A DNA stretch of 64,000 nucleotides, from assembly GCF_040807025.1 (NCBI RefSeq), contig NC_090947.1, positions 7,626,001 to 7,690,000 of the forward strand, in the 5' to 3' direction. This stretch comes from Struthio camelus (lineage: Eukaryota; Chordata; Aves; Struthioniformes; Struthionidae). The notes below the pieces were generated by a model, which had not been told where the DNA came from, did no database searches, and saw nothing but the letters and a program-made list of their open reading frames with translations. Positions 30,001 through 42,000 of the stretch are shown piece by piece (within the stretch, counting starts at the first letter, position 1; the number at the start of each line of letters is the position of its first letter). The position numbers were made by a program, and so were the translations under genes.

Positions 30001-33000
30001 AGCTTAAGGCTATTTTGCGGCAGTAAGTGCAGGCTCGGAGATCCCCTATGGAAAGGGGAAGCAGAGAACATAAGCAAACAGGAACAAATAGTACTCCGTT
30101 CCTGCAGGATCAGAGGTTATCCGAAATCAAAGATCTCCTGTTTCAAAACTTCTCTGCATGTTTAAGTCTAGTTCTCATATTCCCTTAAAGAGCAAACCTC
30201 CAGATAATTACACATGGAGGCAATTTGTCCAAGTCAAATGATGCAAAACACATGATCAGCAGGGACAAGTCCGGTCAGAAAGAGAGAGAGAACACACTGA
30301 GATCACAGTATGACAACAGCCAGTCAGACATGACATACTAGTCGGTGTCTGGAAATTATCCAGACAAAAGATGGCACCTCAATCAAAAGATGTCTGGAGT
30401 TTGGTAATTAGTATTGGAAAGAGTTTCTCCCACCTCCACTAGAACACGTGGCTCACTATATTTTAAAACTACCATTAAGTGCAGCTTTTACTTGGACACA
30501 CATTTTGTAGTGGACATCCTTGTTACATAGGAGCCATATTTGTTTTATAATCATGGACATGGAAGCATAAACATGCAAACATGGCATAAGCCACCACCAT
30601 GCATGGGAAAAGTGTTAGAAGAGGGTCCAATCATTCTTTATTCTTATTTCTAATCCCCTTCGAGACCTGCACGGTACTCAGCAGACAGATACCAGAATCT
30701 AAGAAGCAGTAGTCAAAACATTGCTGAGCATACAGAGCCTGCTCTGCTTCTCAACAGATACACCCTACCTGTGTAGCCCATGAACTTTCCAGGAATTTCC
30801 TGATTGCAGCATCGACTACAGAAGATCTGCCCACAGAGTCGACAATGGTGCCTCCGCCGGAAGGTGGTGAATTTCTCACTGCAGTCGTAGCATTCTTTGC
30901 ATTGGCTGTCAGGCATCCAGTACTGCTTCAAGTCACTGTCCTGCACGGGAAGACGGGCAGAGAGATACCTTTTCCATACATATGAAAGCATGTTTAGATT
31001 CATTGTTGACTTACAGACTGTCTGCATGAAAAGGATAATTTTGTGTGCGCATGCACGTGTGCGTGTGGGGGTGTGTATATGTATACATACACACATGTGC
31101 ACATAAAGGACTTTTTGTGTGTGGCTTTACAGAAAGCCAGAAGGTTAAGACTGTGGGACTAAGCCTGGCAAACCTTTGCCTTTTTGATCCAAGAGGGAGG
31201 TAAGTGAGATAAAAGCCTATCATGAGCTACAGGAAAAGGGCAAGAAGTAGCAAAAATACAAAGTATTGATCGCTCTTCCTTCTTTCTTTTGCCTCTAGCA
31301 CATGACAGGCCCTAGCAGTTTTTTTTTTTTAAAATAACATTGGTTGAAGTTAAGGTATCCAGGGGTAAATTAAGCTACCAGAAGTTATCAGTGCAAGTAG
31401 ACAATTTCAACAGCTAAGACTACAATGTACCCTGAAAGGATCAGAGAGACATGTAATAAAGTATCTTAGGAAAGTTTCGTTAAATGGCCATACTCTTCAA
31501 AACCCAGTGAACAGTAAAGCCTGTCCCAGACTGACGTAGTTTCAGAACTACAGTTAACTACTATGTGAAGACAACTGTGAAATAGACTTTCAACAGAAAA
31601 TGTTATATACTTAGTTATAGCATGGATGCAGCCACAGGAGGTTTCACCCTGTCTGCCTGAAGTCTTGAAAGCAAAGAAGCAAAACTTCCATTTTGTGTTT
31701 TAGCCATAAACAGAGCAAGACAACTCTCTTAATTATGATTCCAAGCACATCAGCTGCAAGCACCAAGGATGGAGACAACCGCTAACGCTCACATGATAGC
31801 TCTGACTGCAAATCATTCATTCGCTAGAGTTCAGTTCTGTTAATGAGCCTTTTTACAGGGATGAATACACTGAGTTTTTCTTAGGAAGATAAAGTAATGC
31901 AAGAATTTTCTCAGAACAAACCAAGAAGAAAGTAACTACAGAAAAGACAGCTGATCTGTACTCTGATTTTTCAAATAATGAAACAAAAGTGCCCTGAAGT
32001 GGAGTCTATTTTTCAGATGCGCACAAAGTTAAGTTTGACAGAGCTGCCAGACCAATTCTGAGAACAAAACATCTATGAACAACAAGATAGCATTTCATTC
32101 TGTTCGCATCCAGGAAAACTTGTATAGAAAGAGGCTGAAGACTGTTTAGGAGAGTCCAGACACCTTCAGCATGAATACTAAGTTTCAAGCAGGGAAAGAC
32201 ACAGTGAAAAGCCTTTGCCAAGGAACTGCTGCAAAGCAGCAGAGGATGCTCATGAACAGTTTTTGCTGTGCCTCTGCAGGATGAGCCAAGTCTCTGGTGC
32301 TGCCACCTGGAGAGCAGCTGTTCCAAGCAGTAGTGCACAGCTCGCAGTGCCTCAGCCCACCATCTCTCCTGTACCACCTCCACCATGCTTGCACGTGGCT
32401 GGCTGTTTACAAACCCAGCCACTGCTGGGTTTATCTATGTATATGTATGCATACACACACACACACACAGAGGTGTCCATACATACCTCCCTACTTAGAG
32501 AGCAGCAAGAAGGCAGGAAACTGGTGACACCTTCAAATGCTTGCCTTACCCTAGTCAGAGTCAGCACCGTCACGACTAGCACAGCCTACAGTGAAGGATC
32601 CAGAGCAGGAGTCTGGCTCCCATTAGCAACAGAGGCTGCTTAGAGCAGAACCTTCTTGGATCTGGCACAGGTATTCTACAATGGCAAGGTGGTCTCCTGT
32701 AGAGCTAGACTGAATCCGCTGTGGGAAGAAACTGTTGCCTGAAGTGAATCAAGCAAGAAATGGCCACAGTCAGTGGCAGAGATGCATTATGGTTTTTACA
32801 GATGTTGACAGCTAAGGCACCGCTTGCAGAGAAAGATCTAGACATATTCCAGACTGCTGTGTCCTGCCTGTTTGAGCATCTGCTTCTCTAATAACTTTGA
32901 AAATGTCTGAAAATCTCCAAGGCCTTCAAAAGTTGCCACAGCTGAAGTATTAGTGGAGGCCATACTCACTGCCCTGCTCACCACAACAATAGGCTTAAGA

Positions 33001-36000
33001 GTCACTCTCAGATATCACCATCTCCACCAAAGCAAAGTCACTCTCACAGTCAGAACAGCACTGGAAGCTGAGCAAGTTTACCTAAAGTCTACCTGTAAAA
33101 GCTGTCAAAAGGCTTTTTCCTTTTCATCTGGTTTAGTTAAACGTACACTTGCCTATTCATGTCTTGTTCCCAGACACAGCTTTTTATCTCAACCAGATCC
33201 TCCTCTTAACAGCATGATTCCACATAGCCGAGGGAAGTGGAAGCAGCAAGTCAGTAGCAAACACTGGACCCTTACCCAGCTGAATCAAAACTGGTTAACA
33301 GGATAAGTCTTTCAGACAAATATTGCTGGCTGGCTGGCCCCTACCACAGTAAGCAGCAGATTTAATTCATCCTCCGAATTCTCATTGCTATTTATGACAG
33401 TCAGTATGTTTCATCTGATAGCGGTCAGGTCTTCAAGGAAGAAAACAGTCAGGTAATATTAAATTAGGTAACACAGAAATGGGAGGGAGTGAAAAATGAG
33501 AATATCTGACCCAAGTTCAGGAAACCTAGCAATTGAAGTTCTTCATTCTCACAGCACAAAGGATTTTTGATATCTGTCAAAAGTTAGTGTCAGCTTGAAC
33601 AACCTCTGTTTCCCCCACACACTCAGTGAGTTTATTCACTCACTCTTCAGACATTTGCAAAATCCCCATGATGCTGCTAAGGTGCCGCTGAGGAAATCCC
33701 AGTAAACATTTGTTTCTAGATACTTTGGCCTACAAACCCCTCAGAAGAAGTACCTGGCTCTTCCCCTCCATTATTTCTTTGAGGCGCTTTAAGACAGTGC
33801 TGAGGCTTCTTAACTGAACTGCTGTGCGAGGATCATGACCTCCAAGGGGCGGTTCCACTTTCCTTCGATTATCTGGAAGAGAGAAGAGACCAGTAATAAT
33901 TTATTCCACGAAACATCAGGGTTCACACCCTAACACAACGCTCCATTACAGAGAGAAACATTCACGCATGTACACAGCTCCCAATGTTACAGTGTGTATC
34001 ACTTCTTGCCCTTGTACCCTTCTCACCTTCCCCACAGGGAGCTTCTGATGCCAAATAGCTTGCTTTGACTGCTATTTTAAATAGCATTCTCTACAAATGT
34101 TTATAAGAATTGATTTGACTGATCTGAAAATGAAAACACGCTTTAAAGAAAAGAAGTGATTTTCAACATACTATATGAACCTTATAATAGTTTTCTGGAA
34201 AGCAGTGAAGTCTCATTTTAGAACGCCCTTTAGGATATTAATACTCACAAAACAACTGCAACAATATTTACAGTCATTCTAGGACTGATGTAAGTCAATA
34301 CCTTAACCTGAACCAATTTATAAATGACTACAGTATGTCTCAGGACTCCATAGCTCAGTTTCTATTAAAAACAGTAACTCAGAATAAAATGCATCCAGAA
34401 GTCCACTTACTTTTTTTTTTTTTTTTAAACAAAAGAAAAGCCAAGCTGTTGAAAACCTGTACAGGCATCCTTATTTAACTACAGCAAAGATAAAGATACT
34501 CCTAGATAAAAACATGAGACAGCTAATCTCATTTCTATAAAATGCTAGATTACTTTGAATCACTGCTGTATGAGTTACAAATAGAGCACTTCTCCAGAAA
34601 AATTTGCAAGCACAGCTCCTGTGAGCTGTGGATGTTTATCCACCTAAACATTTAAACATTTTCAGAGTCACTTTTCTACATTAACAACTTTTCTGAAGAG
34701 TTTAAAGTTTCTTACCACCTTCGCTGCTCTCCATCTGACTAGCATTTTATGTTCATTCCCCTAGTACAGGAAGAACAGACATGGCTGCTTTTTGTTTACT
34801 GCTTTAGATATCACTGATGTCAGCAGGAATGCTGACAGCATCAGCAGAAGTGCGTTAACCGTTGCAGTGCACTAGGCTCTTCCTTTGTGCGCAGGAAACG
34901 GTCGAGAGATCAAAACCTTCGGAGTAACGTGATTAAAACTCTGGCATTCCATGACTCTTCCTCCGGTTCTCAGTAGATATTTTTAGTTAATTAGCCCACA
35001 TGTAGCTACTTAATGACATTTGTGCAGCAAAGAATCCACTACAGGAGGAGATAATTTTTACAGAGATGCCAGAGTGCTTAGACCTGGTTCTTTGGTTAGC
35101 CACTAGGAACACATTTAAAAATCAAACAACTATACCTTTGGACAGTACCAGGTTGAATGTTTTAGAGTGATTAAAGTGACTTTAAGATTTCAAGAAACCA
35201 CTGATAATACCACAGAAACCTTTGTCTCCTACTTACTTCTATCACAAGATTCACGCCGCATTTACTTTCCAGCCTCTTCTGCTGTAACTTTTCAAGAGTT
35301 ACCTTCTTTCCAGGCATGTTGCTTTCAACTCAGAGAATTACTGTCAGGCCCTCCTGACTAACTAGATATAAATCTTGTCAGGCAAGTGATTCCTGAGCGC
35401 GCACAGCATTGAGGAAATGCCATAGTTAACTCCACACTGGTTCTTTTGTTAGTTAAAGGCTCCTTTTGACACACCAAAAAAGATGTGATCTACATTAGAA
35501 AAAGTACACCATCAGTAGTCGCAGCAAACAGCTAACCTGTTTATACTAGAGAAGCTAACCAACTCTCAGATTAGGATTTGGTCAGGTCTTTTCCCTCACA
35601 ATCATGAGATTACTCTCTCTCTGGGAGAAAACATACTGTATAGGAAGAATGTAAAAAAAGTTATCATGGTTCCTGCAATACAGGACAGACTATCTCTAAA
35701 ATATCTTCCTTAAAAAAAAGGATCCAAGCCTGTGCATCAAGCTTATGTTAACTCTTGCTACCGACCCAAAGTCGGTTACTATAAATACCACAGTCGTTTT
35801 CTTCGTTAACACACGCACGCTTTACAGATATTTACGCTTTCAACATTATTGTCAGTATTTCCATATTTCACCATTCGATCTGCAAAATCGCCTTCCCTTC
35901 AACAAATACTGAAATTATAAGAGTCTGTTTTTCTTGCTTTGTACATAGTGTCATCCCAATGGCAATCAACTACCTTTAAAAGATTGAGTATCTTCTTTTG

Positions 36001-39000
36001 ATTCAGCCCTAAGAGGGTTCACCATACTTGCACATCTATGTAATAGCAAGTCTTTTTAGTCTTCCTGAAGCAGCATATGCTGTGTTCAGGATCCATACTG
36101 AATTGTTCCAGTAGCCTTCGTATGCTATTCAAACAAATCAATCAAAATATATATACAAAAAATTAATTTTAAAAATAAAAGCAGCAAGGTGAGACCAGCA
36201 AGTACGACAACGAGATCAGCTCCACAAAATTCTGCTTGTCATTGGCCAACAAACACAAAAACAACTGCGGCAACTGAACACAGCTTCATGCTAATGATGT
36301 TTAAGGTCCTTATACTTTCTCAGTCCACGACTTAACCTCACTTTTGTCCTTTTGTTGTTCTTCCATTGCCAAAAAACCCCACACAACAGCCATTTTCACT
36401 GGACATTACTTTGCATTGGAAGAACAAAAGTCAGCTGCTTCTGAAGCTCTCAATGTAACCCATCAATGTGAGTGTGGAACACATTTTCTCATGACTACTG
36501 GTTTACACAATAATCAGGTTTTTCCATCCATGCCCTTCCTATCTGCGTGCTCACAAAACACAACCTCAATAGGCCAGAGGAACCTCATCTAGATTTCCAG
36601 TTTGACTTTCTTCTAACTTATTTATCCTTCTCGGGCTTATAACAAACTCCTGCAACTCCAAAACAGTTATCCTGATATTTCAACATTAACCCTTACCCTT
36701 CCTAGATGTATTCATTGCCACTTATCCTTAGCCAAACCTACAAATCCTCTGAAACACCGTATGTTTTTCCCCCTTTTTACTATTCTCCCCACACGAACTG
36801 TGATCACTGGAAAGGAAGCTGAAATTCCATCCCAACTATGATTGACTACTCAGTACAAACACTCTGAGTTCAGGCCGTGGAAAGACTTGCTCAGTAAGTC
36901 GTGAAATCCTGCTCCATCCTCCATCACTGAATCACAAATGTATCTTTCCAGAGTTTTTCATGACTCCATGCATTTTACCATGAAAGCCAAGTCAGAAATA
37001 CTACAAGAACTACTTTGTTGCAATCTGTATCTGAGTGTCAGTTTACAGGAACAGAGCTGCCTAAACCCTAATAGCAGACTTAGAAGTGAGAGCCTTCACA
37101 CTCTTGCAACCACAAGCAAATACCTCTGCCAAGGTTTCCACAGTTTTGCTAGTGCAAATACAGCATGAACTGCTTTCTAGTTCTTCACTGCTAAAACATG
37201 CTATTTCACATTCAAGTCCACTGTGACAGACCACAGTATCTTCCTCAAGTTGCTGACATACAAGGTACTCAGATGGAAAGCATGAAAGCGGTCCTTAACT
37301 TCATTTCACAACATGCATTTTCATTTTAAGGCCTTTCATTTTAAGTGGGAAAAAAATGCTGTGGTAATAGGGCACGTTCTTTAAGCTTCCCAATAACCAC
37401 CACCCTCTTTCCTCAGGCCTTCTTCCCCCCTCATATGATCCTTGCCCTTTCTTTCCTTATTCCTACTAAGCCCCTTGACATTCCCTATTATTGCCTCTCT
37501 GCTATGATCCTCTAGCCCTAACAGAACTATCCTGTGCGACCGCCTAACAGACCAGAAGTGCTTTTACTGCCAAACGCTCCCTCTCCAATTGATCAGCATT
37601 TCTAGTTCTCCTGAAACTGGATTTGTAGACTGACATTATCTCAGTACTAGACTATTTTAGTTCAATATAGCACCTTGAAAGCACCCAGATGGCAGCACAC
37701 ACAGGCGGTATGAATATGCAGTCCAGTACAACCAGTCGGGCCCACCATCTCTGTAGAAGATGCTCCAGCTGTCCAGCATCCTACTCCAGTACATGAGGAT
37801 GGAACAGGTTACCCAAGGGGTAGCACACAGAAGCAAATACAGAGTCTCAGCACTGATTCTTCTGCGCTATAGCCCACAAAGCATCTCTGACCTAAGCCTG
37901 GCATCTAGCAGCTTCTCCTATTTACATAAGGGACAATAAGAAGTTTAAAAGAGCCTATTACAAGGTTTTGGTGCAAGCAGTCCTGAAGGAAGCATATACC
38001 TGGAATCCCACATATTTGATGCTAGACGGTTTCTTACACAAATCACTCTCCCTCCTTTTTATGTTATGCTTGCAGTTGTTAGCCAATACAGTCTTCGAGC
38101 AACAAGAATATCTGTGGTGCAGATAGCACAGGCTAACGGTCAGACAAGGAGTTGGAGTCAGCATCCTCAGAAGCAATTCCTGTCATTGTTTAGATGCACT
38201 AACAACCTTGCTCCATATCCCTTATTTATTCATTTCAGCTTGCTTAAACTTTGCATGCTATTTAAACTCAACGAGCCTGAAGAGACCTTTGAAATTTGTG
38301 AAGGACTTGGGCATTTTTCTGCCTACTCCTGCCCAGGCTGTTACGAAGAAGGAGCATCTCTTACGAGTAGAGAGAGCCTACAAGTCCAGAGAGACATTTA
38401 GGGATCTGCAGATACAAGGTTGAAAGAAAACCCGACTAGATCAGACACATCACAGTCACTGAAGTGAGTGGGAGGTTACCAGTTCAGGTGCTTGCATAAA
38501 TCACACCGCTTCTTTTCATGCTTTGAAATCCAAGCAAATAAAAATACTTGGGATAAGAGTTACAAATAAGTTTGTGATTGTTATGGAGAAAATAATTTTC
38601 AAAGTTATTTGTGCAACCCACCATCAGCTGCACTGGCAGAGGTGAAATTCCCTTCTGCTCAATGTTCAGAAATCCTCAAAACTGTACTTTCAGCCCCTTT
38701 TAAGGTAAAGCAAAGCACAAAAACTAATTTTCTGAAACTCACTCAAAAAAGAAAAAAAAGTAAGACCGCTTGTTGTGGAGGGAAGATGCAAGCATTTTTC
38801 CCTCTCCAAATACAGGTGATTTATTGGCATTACATAGAGTTCATGTCTGTCACAGCACCAAGGTTATTAGCAGATTTGGGGAAAATATTTGACAGTGAGC
38901 CAGGCCACTTGCTACACACATAGCAACATCAATCAGCACCCAATAGAAACAGAAATCTCTTCAGAAAGCCAGCAAGTCCTGCGTCATTTAACTTTACTTC

Positions 39001-42000
39001 TTTCCACAGTGATTCACCATCACGTTTTTCTAAGCATATTTCAGTCCAAACTCAAGGACATAAACGCATGGCCTGCAAAGAAGTTGGAGTAATGCAGCAA
39101 GAGCTTCCCCCAACACCTTAGACTAAGTCTCACTTCCCCAGCTTCTGCCTCCCACTAGAAGCCAAATCCCAAGGTTATTTCTACCTTCTGAGTACCAAAA
39201 ACCTACCTCGCCTAAAGGTTTCTGACCCGCAATCCACAGATAATTTCTAAGTGATTTATAAGAGGTGACTAAGAACGAAGTAAAGTAACATATACTTCTG
39301 GCAAATCAGCCAGGAGCACACTGTTGTACTTGGGACACTTGAGAAAAAGCTTTGAAACCTGAGTTACTTTGTTGTGACAGATACAACTAGAAGGCAAGGA
39401 GGAAGAGGATGAATGTGTCCAACTGAGACAGCTTGCAAATAAATTTAAGAGATGCAAATACTAGTTATCTCTACTGGACTTTTGCCTAGCTATGAAAGCT
39501 AGGGACCTTTTTGAAAAATGCCATATAAATTAACAACTTTCAAGATGTGATTTGCTGGCAGTAGGTGCTATATGCTTGGAAACACCATCTTGCACAGGAT
39601 TTTTACCCAGTTGAGCAGTTTGCTCTGGACTGCCACAAGCTGCCAACAGCATTCAGCAGCCATCAGCATGGACCTCTGCAATCTACGTACCAGTTCTTCT
39701 CACCTTTCATAAAGCCATTACACAGTTACGCTTTTGAAATCATTCAGTTCGCAATCCAGCAAACAGAGATTCGATATAGCCTCTGGCAATCGTCTCAAGG
39801 TTATAAAGAAAAAGGCTTAGATACAAGTATGCAATGCCCTTCAAAACAGCTACAGGCAAAAGTCCACACTTAAGATTTCCTCCAAAGACACAAACATCAA
39901 CCCCTAAAGAACGAGCTCTAAAGTTGCATTCCGCATGCAGCTGTAAGTTGAAGTCTCCTAAGGCAACATAGGAATTTTGAGGATCAAGGTGCAAGTGACT
40001 TTATGACGTTGCAGTCTTTTGACAGCCTCCTTCATGTCAGACTGTTTTGTAATTGAAACAGTAGAGGCATCAACAAGTGTCTCGCTGGAACATGGAGGAA
40101 GATGGAGTAGATTTGCTTCCAAGGTTGAAGTACAACTTCACTAACAAAGCAGTGCACCCTGATACCAAGTTCTGCTACCAATCTACACGGTCAATTAAAC
40201 CTTTGTTCAGCTCCTTCTACTGCACTGCTAAGCATCCAAGATTTGCTAGTACAATAGTCTCTTGTAGCATAAGCAGCTGAAGTTACCTAGGGTTGCAGAT
40301 GATCTTCTTTGTAGCTCTCCAGTGAGTTGTTTTTTGTAAGGAACCGGTGACCTGAGAGACTGAGCCCTCGCGGGATGCTGAGGACTGGACCAGCCACTGC
40401 TCAACGCTTGTGGATCACCCTGCCCTGTCTCTCCTCTCTCCACCGGGGATGAAAGCCTGCCATCATCTGGAGTTGACAAAAAAAGCAAGAAATAATTGTT
40501 CAGATGTGACAGAGAAAACCAGCAGCACATGCAGAACTAAGGGGAAAAAAAATACTCTCATAAATAGCTCACTTGGTTTGTGATTATGCATAACAAAAGT
40601 TAGATACAAATCCAAACTTCTGATCTGAAAAGTACCACGAAAAACATGAAAATAGCCCATTATGTAGAACTCGTGTGTCAAGGTAGAGGCCATTGCAAAG
40701 TATCCCCAATGTGAAAAGTGTTTAAAGAGATTTTCAGTTACATTAGATGCCTGTTTTTCAAAAGTACTGTGGTCACACCAAAGTTACTGTGGCCTTTAAT
40801 AAACTACCCTTTTCAGTCAGAGGATCAAGTACAGGCAGGCTGTTCCCACTGGTTTCAGCGACATGCCCATTTCACGTGTTGTTTCAAAGCTGTTTTTCTT
40901 TTCTTTCAACAGAATACTTTGCTGACTCCAGCTACGCTTGTCAGAGACAAACAGATTCATCTAGTATTGACCAAATTTTAATGTTACTTTCAAAAAATTA
41001 ATAATGGCAAGCCATATTCTACTGTACAAGCTAACAGTAGTCATACCAAATAATTATTTTCATCTTGTGCAAAAAGAGTCTGCACAGATCCGTTTGCTTA
41101 TGCAAAAACCTATCTTACCTCTTTCTCCCTAGCCCAAACACTGCAGAAGTATGCTTAGCCAAAATCTGGACAATGAACAGACTAAACAAAAGCAGCTGAC
41201 CAGTTTGCTGTCTCCAGCCAAGAGATATGCAGGTTTTGTATGAAATCAGAGCTTTCATTTACCCCTCTGTGCAATATTCTGCTATGAAAAACAAAATAAA
41301 TACATAGTTCTTTAAGAGCTCACCTATTGAGAGCTTAAGCGTTTCATGATACATGCAGCACAGAGGCCAACATCAAGCAGTACTTCTTGCATACAAGACT
41401 TCTACCACACTTCAGACCTCTTGACTGGAAGCACCTATGGCACTGCAAATTCAGGAAGCATTTTCTACAAATGCACTGCTTTCTTAAGCTCAACTGCCAC
41501 CCAAATGAAGGTATGAGATGCACAGGAAGGTGAGGGAGGAGTAGAGGAAGTCTCGTGTAAGAACTTGCATTAAAAGGACAGGCACACACCTTGCTCACGA
41601 AGGCCAGCAGAGGGTTACTTCTGCTTTTAGCCCTGAAAGTTTTACGCAGGCAAGGAATATTGGCTTTTCCAGAGGCCCAGATAAGAAATTAAGTAATACC
41701 ATCTGCTAGCTGGCTTGTCTCTATCCTTCACTGGCAGCCACAGACTTTTAGCTGCAAAACACTGACTATCTTCTCCCATGGCAAAGCCCTACTACATCAT
41801 CCAAAAGCAAGATACAGCGTCCCTCACAAGAGACTGACTCAACATCTGCTCAGCCAGCAGTCTGAAATTACGCTCTTGCCATGTTCACAGGTGTTTTTAC
41901 ACATATATTTGGCAGTAGAGATCATCAATAAAACAGACAGCGCGCACAATACACACATACACACTCATATACACACACACAAGCACTTACCCTTGCTGAA

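Noticed and set aside
32006-32643. Overlapping open frames of about 140 codons on both strands in PIKFYVE intron 4
   Set aside because: Both strands are open over the same bases, one frame reads through a CA microsatellite, and no splice sites or homology are evident.
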